Shown one piece after another: positions 54,142-63,802 of a stretch of 64,000 bases of DNA; the first letter of the stretch is position 1, and each line of letters opens with the position of its first letter. The stretch is taken from contig JACVCD010000010.1 in NCBI GenBank assembly GCA_016742275.1, positions 62,001 through 126,000 of the forward strand, written 5' to 3'. Position numbers and translations under genes: made by a program. Source of the DNA: Gemmatimonadaceae bacterium (GTDB lineage Bacteria > Gemmatimonadota > Gemmatimonadetes > Gemmatimonadales > Gemmatimonadaceae). The notes under the pieces are model-generated. The model was not told the DNA's origin. It ran no database searches and saw only the letters and a list, made by a program, of their open reading frames with translations.

Positions 54142-54708
54142 TCAGCGGGTATTTACGCGGCGAAAGAGGTCGGGATAGTCGATGACCAGATCGTGCGCAT
54201 CGACCGGTAGCCGCGCCTCAAAACCGCTCCCATCCAGACTCTCGAACAAGTAGAGTCGGTCTGCCAGTCGTGTGTACGCCTGGGGTTTCGCTTCGCATGT
54301 GAGTTCGGGAGCGGAAATCCAGGCCATGCGGAATTCGCGTCGCTCGCCAACCTCCAGTTGACTGCGCCAGATCGGCAAGCTGTTCGTCAGCGGCGTTGGC
54401 CAGATATCTATATCAATGCAACCGGCCAGTTTATTCAGTATGTGCCCGTCGCCGGTTTGCCACTGCCCTTTGCCATCCGATCGCAGTTTCAGCTCTCTGC
54501 GGTCAAGGCCCTGACGGACTTCAAGGCTCGCTCCGCGAATGCGGCCGACATCGTCCCACGTGAGCGTGTACGCCAATCGAAATGGGACGCCGTCTTCGGT
54601 GCAGGCGAGCAGCACACTGTCCGCACCTCGATCATTCAGCAACACATGTTCGAGCCCGACACTCTCGAAGCCTGGGCTCCACGTCGGCGTCCAACACACG
54701 TGTCGCAT
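54142..54708 (-). CDS. Putative glycolipid-binding domain protein
   Basis: A 188-residue soluble protein matching the putative glycolipid-binding family (DUF1089 type) by the N-terminal GFESVGLEHVLL, FRLAYTLTWDD, the GCIDIDIWPTPLTNSLPIWR stretch, and the C-terminal ...LVIDYPDLFRRV. No signal peptide. Function in bacteria is unsettled. It ends 5 bases from the convergent superoxide dismutase gene. Confidence 0.8.
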   Translation of the reverse strand: MRHVCWTPTWSPGFESVGLEHVLLNDRGADSVLLACTEDGVPFRLAYTLTWDDVGRIRGASLEVRQGLDRRELKLRSDGKGQWQTGDGHILNKLAGCIDIDIWPTPLTNSLPIWRSQLEVGERREFRMAWISAPELTCEAKPQAYTRLADRLYLFESLDGSGFEARLPVDAHDLVIDYPDLFRRVNTR

Positions 54709-54782
54709 AAGTCACTCCTAATGAGGTCCTGCAGGCGCGGAGGTCGCCAATCCGACGACCTCCACGTCCCCAGTGATTCGCC

Positions 54783-55235
54783 TTACAGCCCCGGTGGCGC
54801 GCCCGCCTTGCGCACACGGAATTCCTTGTGCGAGTCGCGCTGCTGATCCTTCATGCTATCGATGATGGCCAGGGCCTCGGTGTTCTTTCCGGCCTTCACC
54901 GCCGCACGCAGCTTCACCACGGTATCAAGAAACTGCTGCATGCCGGCCTTGTAGTCGGCCATGAACTTGGCCTGCTGCGCGGCGGGCACCTGTGCCTTCT
55001 TTTCCGGCTCCAAGGCCATGGCAGCCTTGGCGTTGGTTTCGATGATCGTGAGCTGCTCGAGCGTGCTGGCGTTCTTGGAGGGATCCTCGATCTGCCGGCC
55101 AACGGCTTTGAAAGCAGTATTGAGCGCGGCCATCTTCTTGCCGAGCGGGGTCTTCTCGTCGGCCTGCGCGCGGAGTGTCGTGCTCGTGAGCGCGAGGGCC
55201 AGAACGGTCAGCGTGCCAAGGTGGCGGAATCGCAT
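54783..55235 (-). CDS. Periplasmic four-helix protein (cytochrome b562-like)
   Basis: A 150-residue exported protein with a signal peptide ending TLRAQA. The mature part is almost entirely helical and Lys/Ala-rich (LNTAFKAVGRQIEDPSKNASTLEQL..., KFMADYKAGMQQFLDTVVKLRAAV, DQQRDSHKEFRV), like cytochrome b562. A conserved Met/His pair cannot be assigned firmly, so heme binding is not certain. Confidence 0.7.
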   Translation of the reverse strand: MRFRHLGTLTVLALALTSTTLRAQADEKTPLGKKMAALNTAFKAVGRQIEDPSKNASTLEQLTIIETNAKAAMALEPEKKAQVPAAQQAKFMADYKAGMQQFLDTVVKLRAAVKAGKNTEALAIIDSMKDQQRDSHKEFRVRKAGAPPGL

Positions 55236-55440
55236 GGGATCTTGGGTACGGGCGGGGATCAGGCGGGAGACCAGCAGGGCCAGCCGCCAACTGCATATCG
55301 ACTGGTGCTAGTACATACGAAGGGCTGCCAAAGTTCGCTGACAAGAACCGTATTCCCCCCGGTGGCAGAGCCAGCGAATCGTCCCCACATTGCGTAGTCC
55401 AGACTATCGGGACCGACATGGCGTGGTGACGCAGTTCCCC

Positions 55441-55459
55441 CGGTCGGTCCGACCGTTTT
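55441..55459. promoter_or_regulatory. Dyad followed by T run upstream of Rieske gene
   Basis: CGGTCGG (55441-55447) and CCGACCG (55449-55455) flank one base and run into TTTT. It sits about 30 bases before the Rieske start, followed by a direct repeat TTGCAGCCCCCGCC (two copies back to back). It could be an operator in the Rieske promoter or a weak attenuator. Confidence 0.4.
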
Positions 55460-55487
55460 GCAGCCCCCGCCTTGCAGCCCCCGCCTC

Positions 55488-56024
55488 ATGACTGAGCCAG
55501 AAAAGGCGCCCGACCGGCGCAACTTTGTCACCAAAGCCGCCGCCGTAGTCATTGGTGGCCTCATTTCCGTGGTGGCACCGGTCGCCGGTCTGTTTACCAC
55601 ATTGGACCCGCTGCGCCGCAAATCGGACACGCGTGGTATGGTCCGTGTCGCGACCCTGTCTTCCCTGCCCGATTCCGGCGAGCCTCGCAAGTTCCCGGTG
55701 CTGGACACGCTGGTCGACGCCTGGAATCGCACCGAGAATGTGCCGGTGGGTTCGGTCTACATCCAGAAGACGGGCGACGACAGCGTACGCGTGCTGCACA
55801 CCGTGTGTCCGCACCTGGGTTGCTCGGTGGGATATCAGGCGGCAGCCAAAGGCTACTTCTGCCCCTGCCACAAGAGCGCGTTCGCGCTGGACGGCAGTAT
55901 TGCCGATCCCAAGAGCCCGAGTCCCCGCGGCATGGACGAACTCGAAGCTGTGGTGCGTGATGGCGAAGTCTGGGTGAAATACCAGAACTTCCGCAAAGGC
56001 TCCCCCGAGAAAGTCGCCGTCTGA
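55488..56024 (+). CDS. Rieske 2Fe-2S subunit of cytochrome bc complex
   Basis: A 178-residue protein. A twin-arginine-like RRNFVTKAA plus a membrane helix (about 18-38) anchors it. The cluster motifs VCPHLGCSVG and FCPCHKSAF provide two Cys and two His ligands. It transfers electrons from quinol oxidation to cytochrome c. Its TGA shares a base with the next ATG (TGATG at 56022-56026), coupling it to the cytochrome b/c fusion. The ATG at 55488 is the start; an upstream in-frame start gives a proline-rich non-Tat leader. Confidence 0.93.
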   Translation: MTEPEKAPDRRNFVTKAAAVVIGGLISVVAPVAGLFTTLDPLRRKSDTRGMVRVATLSSLPDSGEPRKFPVLDTLVDAWNRTENVPVGSVYIQKTGDDSVRVLHTVCPHLGCSVGYQAAAKGYFCPCHKSAFALDGSIADPKSPSPRGMDELEAVVRDGEVWVKYQNFRKGSPEKVAV

Positions 56025-57823
56025 TGGCGCAGCGCCTCGACGAAATGCGCACGTGGCTCGATCAGCGCACGGGCTACAAGGGGCTGTTGCATGAAGTGCT
56101 GTTCGAAAACGTCCCCGGCGGCGCACGCTGGCGGTACGTGTGGGGCAGCACGCTCACGTTCTTCTTCGTGGTGCAGGTCATCACCGGCACGTTCCTGTGG
56201 ATGTCCTACAGCCCGAGTTCGCAGACGGCGTGGGAGAGTGTGTACTTCATTCAGAACCAGATGTGGGGTGGCTGGTTTCTGAGAGGTCTGCATCACTTCG
56301 TGGCGCAAGCCATGACGATTCTGCTGGTGTTGCACCTCATGCAGGTCATCATCGATGGTGCGTACAAGGCGCCACGAGAAGTCAATTTCTGGTTTGGCGT
56401 TTTGCTGCTGCTGTTCATTCTGGCGCTGTCACTCACAGGTTATCTGCTGCCGTGGGACCAGAACGGATATTGGTCCACCGCTGTGTCCACGAATCTCGTA
56501 GGCATGAGTCCACTCGTTGGACAATCCATGCAGACGGTGGTGGTGGGCGGTGCGGCATATGGGCATCACACACTCACGCGGTTCTTTGCGCTGCATGCCG
56601 GTCTCATTCCGGGCATGATCATTCTGCTCATCGTCGGACATGTGTATCTGTTCCGTCGACATGGCATCACACCAAAGCTGCCGCCCAAGGGGCCGGACGA
56701 AGGTTTCTGGCCCGAGCAGGTTCTGCGTGATGTCGTCGCATGCCTGGCCGTGTTGGCCGTGATCGTGTTCTTCGTGGTGCGCGAACATGGTGCACCACTT
56801 GGCGCGCCGGCCGATCCGGCTGAACAGTTCGCTGCCGCACGGCCCGAGTGGTACTTCCTGTTCCTGTTCCAGTTCCTCAAGTACTTCCCGGGCAAGACCG
56901 AGATCATCGGCGCAATCATTCTGCCCACGCTCGTGCTGTTGGTGCTCTTTGCCATGCCGGTACTCGGCAAGTGGCGTCTTGGACACCGCTTCAATCTTGG
57001 CTTCATGGGTGTGATGCTGGTGGGCATCGTGCTGCTCACCGGACAGGCGCTGGCTGCGGATCGCAATGATCCCGAGTTCCAGGTGGCCAAGGCCACGTCG
57101 CGTCGTGATGCGGCGCGTGCCGCCGAGCTGGCGGGTGATGGCATTCCCATCACGGGCGCACTCACGTTGATGCGTGAGGACGCCTACACACAGGGTCCGC
57201 GCCTTTTCTCGCGCAACTGTGCCTCATGCCATCGTTTTGATGGACATGATGGTCTGGGCAATGCACTGCCGAAGGACTCGATCTCGGGATCGGATCTCAA
57301 GGGCTTTGGCTCACGCGCGTGGCTGACCGGGTTCCTGCACGCCGACAGCATTCTCACGACGCGCTATTGGGGCGGCACCATTCACTCCGAAGGTGACATG
57401 GCCATGTGGTTGTCCGATCACATGCCGGAAACCGAAGAAGACCTCGCACTGCGCGAGAATGTGGTGATGGCGTTGTCGGCTGAAGCCAAGCTCAAGTCAC
57501 AGTCGGTGATCGATGCGCGCGACAGTGTGCGCATTGCCGCCGGTATCCAGTTCATGCGCAACACCAGCGATGGCTGCGCGCAGTGTCACGTGTTTCAGGA
57601 CGTGGGTACGGACAGTCCGGAACTCACGGGTTGGGGTTCACGCGAATGGATGGTGGCATTCGTGAGTGATCCCACGCACTCGCGCTTCTTCGGCCGAGAC
57701 AACGATCGCATGCCATCGTTCGGGACCGAGAAGAGCATGACGCAGAAGGAGATCGAGATGGTCGTGGACTGGATCCGTGGCGAGTGGTACATACCCAAGC
57801 GTGGTGCGGCGCTGAAGCACTAG
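56024..57823 (+). CDS. Cytochrome b fused to a di-heme cytochrome c domain
   Basis: A 599-residue protein. The first about 350 residues are cytochrome b with the heme His in GLHHFVAQAM...VLHLMQV, HAGLIPGMIILLIVGHVYL, and the quinol site PEWYFLF near 274. Residues about 385-599 carry two heme c motifs, CASCH (about 400) and CAQCH (about 518), each followed by a later Met region. Such b-c fusions replace cytochrome c1 in some bacteria. With the upstream Rieske protein it should form a bc-type quinol:cytochrome c oxidoreductase. Confidence 0.92.
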   Translation: MAQRLDEMRTWLDQRTGYKGLLHEVLFENVPGGARWRYVWGSTLTFFFVVQVITGTFLWMSYSPSSQTAWESVYFIQNQMWGGWFLRGLHHFVAQAMTILLVLHLMQVIIDGAYKAPREVNFWFGVLLLLFILALSLTGYLLPWDQNGYWSTAVSTNLVGMSPLVGQSMQTVVVGGAAYGHHTLTRFFALHAGLIPGMIILLIVGHVYLFRRHGITPKLPPKGPDEGFWPEQVLRDVVACLAVLAVIVFFVVREHGAPLGAPADPAEQFAAARPEWYFLFLFQFLKYFPGKTEIIGAIILPTLVLLVLFAMPVLGKWRLGHRFNLGFMGVMLVGIVLLTGQALAADRNDPEFQVAKATSRRDAARAAELAGDGIPITGALTLMREDAYTQGPRLFSRNCASCHRFDGHDGLGNALPKDSISGSDLKGFGSRAWLTGFLHADSILTTRYWGGTIHSEGDMAMWLSDHMPETEEDLALRENVVMALSAEAKLKSQSVIDARDSVRIAAGIQFMRNTSDGCAQCHVFQDVGTDSPELTGWGSREWMVAFVSDPTHSRFFGRDNDRMPSFGTEKSMTQKEIEMVVDWIRGEWYIPKRGAALKH

Positions 57824-57860
57824 TTTCTGAGGCGCTCCGCAGGGCGCGGATTCGACCCAG

Positions 57861-59339
57861 CTACTGTGATAGCTGATCGAGTCCGCGCAGCAGACGGGCG
57901 AAGAATTCCACCGCAGTACCAAATGCTTCTACGCCAATGCGCTCATTGACGCCGTGCACACGCGGCACATCGCTCGCGCTGATTGGAGCTGCCAGAAAGC
58001 GATAGACCTGATCGGAGTGCGCACTCCAGTACTTGGCGTCCGTTCCACCCATCACGAGATACGGCACCACCGGCACTGGCTTGTCTGGCACCACGGCGCG
58101 AATGGTGCGTTCGATGAGATGATATGCCGGTCCATCGGTGCGTGAAACCCCCGACGGATCTGTCGTAGCACTGTCGCGCGGCGACACATCGATCATCGTG
58201 TCGTTCACGATATCGCGCACACGTGCAATCACACTCTCCCGTGTTTCGCCAGGACGAATGCGAAAGTTCACGACCGCCGTGGCTTCAGGCGGTAGCACAT
58301 TGTCCTTGACGCCGGCATTCAGCATGGTAGGCGCGGTCGTCGTGCGTGTAAGCGCATTGCCCATGGGGCTCTTCTGCAACGCCTTCATCACCAATGGCTC
58401 GGTGAGCCAGAGATTGGCGAGCGCCAAACGCGGCGCAAACGGCACCCACGGAGCAACGGCCGCCACCATCTTCTCCGTTGGACCATCCAGCGACGCCGGA
58501 AATGGTTGCTGCACGAGACGATCCAGTGCCGCACTCAATGCACCGACGGATGTGCGCGTAGGCGGCATGGACGAGTGTCCACCCGCCGAACGCGAGGTGA
58601 GCTTGAGTGAGATGTATCCCTTTTCGGCCACACCGACGATGGCCGCCATGCCCTTGAGACCAGGCACGACATCCGAGGCAAGAAATCCACCTTCGTCGAT
58701 CACGAGGGCCGGCTTCACCCCTCTTGCAACCAATGTGTCCACCAGCACGCGCGCACCATAACGGCCACCCACTTCTTCGTCGTGCCCGAACGCGAGATAG
58801 ACCGTACGGGCGGGCTTGAGTCCTGCAGCAGCCATGGATTCCACGGCTTCGAGAATGGCCACCACGGTCGACTTATCATCGAGCGTGCCGCGCCCCCACA
58901 CAAAACCTTCGGCGACATCACCGCCAAATGGCGCATGCAACCATTCGGCGCGATTCTCCTCGGTGACCGGAACCACATCGAGATGCCCCATGAGCACAAT
59001 GGGCGCGGCGGTCGTGTCGGCGCCTTGCCAGGTATAGAGCAGCGACAGAGAGCCCTGCACTTCGCGCCGCATGGCAGCGTGTGCAGCCGGATATGTCTGC
59101 ATCAGATACTCATGCAAACCGAGAAACGCCGCCGTATCGATTGGTGCACCACTCTGTACGGAGACCGTTTGAAACCGAATGGCGCCGGCGAGACGGGCGG
59201 CCGCAGCTGGAGCGTCTATGGCCAATGACTCACTCTGCCCGGCCGCTGCGGCAGGTTTGGGCACACGCAGCGTGTTCACCACTAGCACTGCGGCGAGGAT
59301 ACCAAGGAGGCCGAGGACGGCGAGTAGAATTCGTTTCAT
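57861..59339 (-). CDS. M20-family peptidase (PM20D1-like)
   Basis: A 492-residue protein with an N-terminal membrane anchor (LLAVLGLLGILAAVLVV). Zinc-ligand motifs include GHLDVVPV, GRGTLDDKSTV, and GHDEEVGGRYGA; the dimerisation lid region (AGGHSSMPPT) and the C-terminal HGVNERIG follow in order. It hydrolyses N-acyl or dipeptide bonds outside or at the membrane. Length and gene order match PM20D1-type carboxypeptidases. Neighbours are amino-acid genes. Confidence 0.9.
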   Translation of the reverse strand: MKRILLAVLGLLGILAAVLVVNTLRVPKPAAAAGQSESLAIDAPAAAARLAGAIRFQTVSVQSGAPIDTAAFLGLHEYLMQTYPAAHAAMRREVQGSLSLLYTWQGADTTAAPIVLMGHLDVVPVTEENRAEWLHAPFGGDVAEGFVWGRGTLDDKSTVVAILEAVESMAAAGLKPARTVYLAFGHDEEVGGRYGARVLVDTLVARGVKPALVIDEGGFLASDVVPGLKGMAAIVGVAEKGYISLKLTSRSAGGHSSMPPTRTSVGALSAALDRLVQQPFPASLDGPTEKMVAAVAPWVPFAPRLALANLWLTEPLVMKALQKSPMGNALTRTTTAPTMLNAGVKDNVLPPEATAVVNFRIRPGETRESVIARVRDIVNDTMIDVSPRDSATTDPSGVSRTDGPAYHLIERTIRAVVPDKPVPVVPYLVMGGTDAKYWSAHSDQVYRFLAAPISASDVPRVHGVNERIGVEAFGTAVEFFARLLRGLDQLSQ

Positions 59340-59399
59340 CGGATCACGTGGGCTGAAGGAGACAGCAACCCGGACCGAAGAATCTTACTCTCGAGATCC

Positions 59400-60881
59400 C
59401 TATTGTGACGTAAGCGCCTTCTGCTTTTCGAACACCGCAGCACCGGTTCTCGCCACCATGTTCGGAATGGCCTCGATATCGTCCATCGATGTGCGGAAGT
59501 TGACCACACATGTCCTGAGCACGTAGGTGCCTTTGATCACCGCGTTGGATACAAAGAGTTCACCTGAAGTTTCCAGCGCCGATTGAATGCCCTTGTTGAG
59601 CGCATTCAGCATCGCCTCCGCCTCCGGCTGCCCTACGGTCGCCCGCAACTCCTGCGGCACATAGCGGAACGTGGTGATACTCAAATTTACCGTACGCACT
59701 TCGAATCGATCATCGGCCTTCAGCCGATCATACAGTGCGTGAGCCAAGGCGATATCGTCACCGATCATCTGCTGATAGCCACTGCGCCCAACCTGCCGCA
59801 GCGCCATCCAGACCTTGAGCGCCCGGAAACCGCGGGAGTTCTGCGGCCCGAAGTCCACGTAGTTCGTGGCCGCTTCACCGAAATGGTAGTACGGCGGATG
59901 ATAGCTATACGCGGCCCGATGCTTGTCGATATCGCGAATGAGTGCGCAGCCCGCCTCGAGCGGTGCATAGAGCCACTTGTGCGGATCAATGGCCACGGAG
60001 TCGGCACGCGCCAGTCCGCGCAGGTCCTCGGACGCATCGTCAAGCATCGCAGCAAATCCGCCATAGGCGCCGTCGATGTGGAGCCACACACCATGTTGCG
60101 CACACAGATCGGCCATGGCCTGCAGTGGATCCACTGCGCCAGTGCTCACCGTGCCTGCGCTGCCAACAATGGCTACGGGCTTCCTACCCGCGGCAATGTC
60201 CGCCGCCAGCTTCTGCTCGAGATCGGACATCAGCAATCGTTGATCGTCATCCACTCGGATGGACCGCAAGGCATCAGCCGGGAGTCCGAACATGGCAATG
60301 GCCTTCTCGATCCACGTATGTGTCTCGCTCGACGCGTACACTGTCGCACGCGACAGATCACGATCTCCGTCGCGCGGGAAGACCGCCCGCAGTGCCGTGT
60401 AAAAGCCAACGAAGTTTGCCTGATTGCCACCACTCACCAACACGCCACTCGATGACGCCGGAAAGCGCAACAATTCCGCAATCCACCGAATGGTCTGACT
60501 TTCGATTTCGGTGGCGACTGGGCCGAGCGCAAACATTCCGACATTCGAATTCACCGCTGCCGCCAGCAGATCAGCCAGCATGCCAATCGGCGCTGGCGAC
60601 GCGGTTACGTAACCAAGGAATTTCGGATGGCCGTTGTAGAGCGAATTCTCGATCAGCTTATCCGCCGCGTCGTTCAGGATCTCCTGCACCGGCATGCCGT
60701 GCTGCGGCATGACCGCATCGGCATCAATCAGTTCTCGTACTCCACTGACCGAGAGACCGGCAGTCACGCGTCGATCACGCATCCCGGACAACAAATCCGC
60801 AATGCGATCCACGAGTTCGTGGCCAGCCGCACGAAATTCGTCGGCCGGCATATCGATCGGCGCGTGACGCCGGCCGTTCAT
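59400..60881 (-). CDS. PLP-dependent group II decarboxylase
   Basis: A 493-residue fold-type I decarboxylase. The N-terminal HPKFLGYVTASPAPIG, the GVLVSGGNQANFVG loop, WLHIDGAYGG (Asp contacting the pyridine nitrogen) and SVAIDPHKWLYAPLEAG with the Schiff-base Lys near residue 302 are all present. This matches aromatic-L-amino-acid/tyrosine/glutamate decarboxylases; the amino-acid substrate is not resolved. Its ATG shares a base with the cysteine synthase stop (TGATG), so the pair is cotranscribed. Confidence 0.93.
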   Translation of the reverse strand: MNGRRHAPIDMPADEFRAAGHELVDRIADLLSGMRDRRVTAGLSVSGVRELIDADAVMPQHGMPVQEILNDAADKLIENSLYNGHPKFLGYVTASPAPIGMLADLLAAAVNSNVGMFALGPVATEIESQTIRWIAELLRFPASSSGVLVSGGNQANFVGFYTALRAVFPRDGDRDLSRATVYASSETHTWIEKAIAMFGLPADALRSIRVDDDQRLLMSDLEQKLAADIAAGRKPVAIVGSAGTVSTGAVDPLQAMADLCAQHGVWLHIDGAYGGFAAMLDDASEDLRGLARADSVAIDPHKWLYAPLEAGCALIRDIDKHRAAYSYHPPYYHFGEAATNYVDFGPQNSRGFRALKVWMALRQVGRSGYQQMIGDDIALAHALYDRLKADDRFEVRTVNLSITTFRYVPQELRATVGQPEAEAMLNALNKGIQSALETSGELFVSNAVIKGTYVLRTCVVNFRTSMDDIEAIPNMVARTGAAVFEKQKALTSQ

Positions 60882-61963
60882 CAGGCGGTCTCCAACTGGT
60901 AGTTGGGCGTCGAACGCATGAGGGCCTTCTCGTCGTCCGTCATGTCTTCGACAATGCCTTCAAAGAGCGGCGTGGAGAGATAACGCTCACCAGTGTCCGG
61001 CAGCATGCAGAGAATCACCGAGCCCGCCGGTGCATCCTTCGCGATGTCGAGCGCCACGCCAAACGATGCGCCACCCGAAATGCCCGTGAGAATGCCTTCC
61101 TGCGCCGCCAACTGGCGCGAGCACTCGATGGCACGCGGACCGGCAATCGGAATCAGCTGGTCGTAGTACTTCTTGTCGATCGATTCCTGCAGCACATACG
61201 GAATGAAGTCGGGCGTCCATCCCTGAATCGGATGCGGCGTCCACGAACCATGACCAGAGGCCGGCGAATTGTCCGCCTCACGCGGCTGCGCCACACCGCT
61301 GCTCACGATGGCGGCGTTGGCCGGTTCACTCAGAATGATCTTGGTATCGGGGCGTTCCTTGCGCAGCACGCGTGCCACACCAGTCACCGTGCCACCCGTG
61401 CCGTATCCGGTCACGAAATAGTCGAGACGCTCACCCTTGAAGTCCGCGAGGATTTCGCGCGCGGTGGTGTGCTCGTGAATGTCGGCGTTGTCCGGTGTTT
61501 CGAACTGACGCGCCAGGAACCATCCGTTGGCATCAGCCAGCTCCTTGGCCTTCTGATACATGCCATAGCCTTTGGCTGCGCGCGGCGTGAGCACCACCTT
61601 GGCGCCAAGGAAGCGCATGAGGCGCCGACGCTCCACCGAAAAGCTGTCGGCCATGGTGACAACGAGCGGATAGCCCTTGGCCGCACACACCATGGCGAGA
61701 CCAATGCCCGTATTGCCACTCGTGGCTTCGATGACTGTCTGACCCGGCTTGAGATCACCCCGACGTTCGGCCTCCTCGATGATGCTGATGGCGAGGCGAT
61801 CCTTCACAGACGCAGCCGGATTGAAGAACTCCGCCTTCACATAGAGGCTCACATGTGAGGGTGCGAGTCGATTGATACGAATGACCGGAGTATCGCCGAT
61901 GGTATCGACGACACTGTTGTAGACACGACCACGGCCTTCAGTGCTGCGAAATGCTGCTGACAT
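60881..61963 (-). CDS. cysK: Cysteine synthase-like PLP enzyme
   Basis: A 360-residue fold-type II enzyme. NPAASVKDRLA holds the PLP Lys (residue 54), TSGNTGIGLAM the substrate loop, GYGTGGTVTGV the phosphate site, and ISGGASFGVALDIA the later Ser region. It makes cysteine from O-acetylserine and sulfide, or cystathionine in CBS-type relatives; a C-terminal CBS pair is absent. The start at 61963 is used; longer starts extend into non-family sequence. Upstream of the decarboxylase gene in one operon. Confidence 0.9.
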   Translation of the reverse strand: MSAAFRSTEGRGRVYNSVVDTIGDTPVIRINRLAPSHVSLYVKAEFFNPAASVKDRLAISIIEEAERRGDLKPGQTVIEATSGNTGIGLAMVCAAKGYPLVVTMADSFSVERRRLMRFLGAKVVLTPRAAKGYGMYQKAKELADANGWFLARQFETPDNADIHEHTTAREILADFKGERLDYFVTGYGTGGTVTGVARVLRKERPDTKIILSEPANAAIVSSGVAQPREADNSPASGHGSWTPHPIQGWTPDFIPYVLQESIDKKYYDQLIPIAGPRAIECSRQLAAQEGILTGISGGASFGVALDIAKDAPAGSVILCMLPDTGERYLSTPLFEGIVEDMTDDEKALMRSTPNYQLETA

Positions 61964-62114
61964 GGAGAACTGCCCTCGTTGGCAGGCGGATTGATGGAGC
62001 GACAATCGAAAAGCGATAGTAACACAAGAAAATTGCGTTCTACTCTTTCGGCGCGCGAATTCCCGACATGTGCGAACATGTCACCGTTCTCATTTGCAGT
62101 CGGGATAGGCTGTA

Positions 62115-62967
62115 CTACTGTTGTTCGCGCGGTGTCACAGACGTGTAGGATCTTCCCAGGAACTGGTCAGCCCAAGGCAGGAAGTATTTCCAGTTTGGCG
62201 CGTCCGTGTGCCCGCCATCATGTTGACGCCAGGCCAGATGTCCATCGAGCAGTCCGGTATTCACCGGTGGCATCTTCTCTGACATGTAGTCGTCGGATCG
62301 GCCGAGATCCTTCGTGCCGAGTAGACGAAATGCGGGCTGAGCCGCAATGGTGGCCATGAAACTGCCTTGCTGATCGAGCCACCGCGCATCGCCACGCTCG
62401 GGTATTCCGTAGCTGAGAATGTGAGACGCGGTGCGCAGAGGGCGATCAGCCGATGCGGTCCGAAGTTACGTCGGTACAGCTTGGCGCCTCCCTCACCCGA
62501 CGATCCGATGAGCACCACCGCGAACCGCGGTATCGAAGGCCATCGTGACGAGCGCGGCCTTACCTTAGCGCGACGCTCTTCACGCCCATTCCCGCAGCGC
62601 TCTCCAATCTTGCGGTGTGAACACGCGTGCGCCCGGTGGCGGTGCTGGCGAAGGACGCCCAACAGCCTGCGCCAGTGCACGACCTCCAAACAGAATCATG
62701 ACGGGTGCGGACTTCACATCGACCGGCATGACCAGATTCATCACCATGTCGACCGAGATAGCGGGATATGCCGTGTTGTCCACGTGACCCGTCACCTGCT
62801 TCTCAATCACTCTCTTCCCGGCAATGGTGCCCGTGTCGGCTGCTGTCACGGCTCAACGCACGCGCGGCACACTGGCCGGTACTTTTCCCACCACGTCACG
62901 CGAGAACTCTTCCAGCAACTCGGCGCGACGTTGTGTCCACGGCTTTGCCGTGGTGACCTTGATCATG
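62115..62967 (-). pseudogene. Degraded glucuronoyl-methylesterase/acetylxylan-esterase-like gene
   Basis: Fragments of one esterase family occur in order on the minus strand but in different frames. First comes TTAKPWTQRRAELLEEFSRDVVGKVPA (from about 62967), then GKRVIEKQVTGHVDNTAYP and MPVDVKSAPVMILFGG (62849-62580), then IGSSGEGGAKLYRRNFG and LIALCAPRLTFSATEYPSVA (near 62530-62370), and finally FRLLGTKDLGRSDDY to the stop at 62115. Frame changes and missing stretches, including much of the region around the Ser nucleophile neighbourhood, show it is broken. The intact family hydrolyses esters of plant cell-wall polysaccharides. Confidence 0.8.
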
Positions 62968-63041
62968 ATCGTTCCAAATTTCCAATGGTTTTTGAGCTAC
63001 TCAATCAATAGGGTGCAGACAATGAGCACTGCTGGCAAGAC

Positions 63042-63791
63042 TCAAGAAGGGGTGCTGTTCTCCATTCCTGTATCGTCTGCAAGCCAGTGTTTGGTCCAGA
63101 AGTACGCCACGATTGTCACCACTTCATTGAGGATAAACAGATACGGTACACCGATCACCGTATCAGCGAGCACCTTGCGCTTGGTAAGCAGATACTCGAG
63201 CAGCATGAATGGCGGCCCCCACACGATGTAGGGCAGGAACGTAAGGAACAGCAGATACCACCACACGCGCTTCGTGTTCCCGATCGCACGCCACGCACCA
63301 ATGAGTGGCGGCAGGCAGCAGGCGACGATGACTGCGAACGTCGTCCACCGCGTTGTTTCCGAAATGCCAAAGAGATGCCAGGCGGCGTAGTACTCATCGT
63401 TGTGCCCAAACAACGGACCGGTGATGCGCTGCAGCGGCAACTGCGCGAAGATCATGGCGAAGCCGAGTTGCCGCGTCAGTGTTGATGAAGCCTGACGGGC
63501 CAGCATCCACCAGCCTACCCACATCACAGCAAAGCTGAACGCGGGGCCTGCAAAGGTCGCCGACCACGACGCTCGACTTCCTTCGCAGGTCGTGATGAAG
63601 TAGTTGAATGTCTTGTATCCCCACGATCCGCAAATGAGATAGCCGGCCACATGGTGCACGAACTCGTGCAGCGAAGCGTACAGCATCACCACGCAATACA
63701 GGGCCACACAGTAGCGCCACGTCACGCGTAGTGTGATTTGTGGCGGCACCGTGGACATGGGTATGGAAGCGGACAATGCAGTGGATGACAT
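63042..63791 (-). CDS. Polytopic membrane protein with HExxH motif
   Basis: A 249-residue protein with about six hydrophobic segments. The first membrane region ends in LHEFVHHVAGY, where HEFVH fits HExxH, the zinc-binding signature of membrane metalloproteases (M50-like), and a later GHNDEYYAAWH could provide a third ligand. No PDZ or full S2P core motif is seen. Start at 63791 follows the preceding gene by 11 bases. Site-2-protease-like activity is possible but not proven. Confidence 0.6.
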   Translation of the reverse strand: MSSTALSASIPMSTVPPQITLRVTWRYCVALYCVVMLYASLHEFVHHVAGYLICGSWGYKTFNYFITTCEGSRASWSATFAGPAFSFAVMWVGWWMLARQASSTLTRQLGFAMIFAQLPLQRITGPLFGHNDEYYAAWHLFGISETTRWTTFAVIVACCLPPLIGAWRAIGNTKRVWWYLLFLTFLPYIVWGPPFMLLEYLLTKRKVLADTVIGVPYLFILNEVVTIVAYFWTKHWLADDTGMENSTPS

Positions 63792-63802
63792 CGTGCGTGA
63801 TA

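Noticed and set aside
57833-57850. Weak GCGC...GGGCGC stem after the cytochrome b/c gene
   Set aside because: The stem is short, imperfect and without a T tract, so not called as a terminator.
62938-62954. CCACGGC-TTT-GCCGTGG palindrome
   Set aside because: It lies within the coding remnant of the broken esterase gene and has no T tract; probably a codon coincidence.
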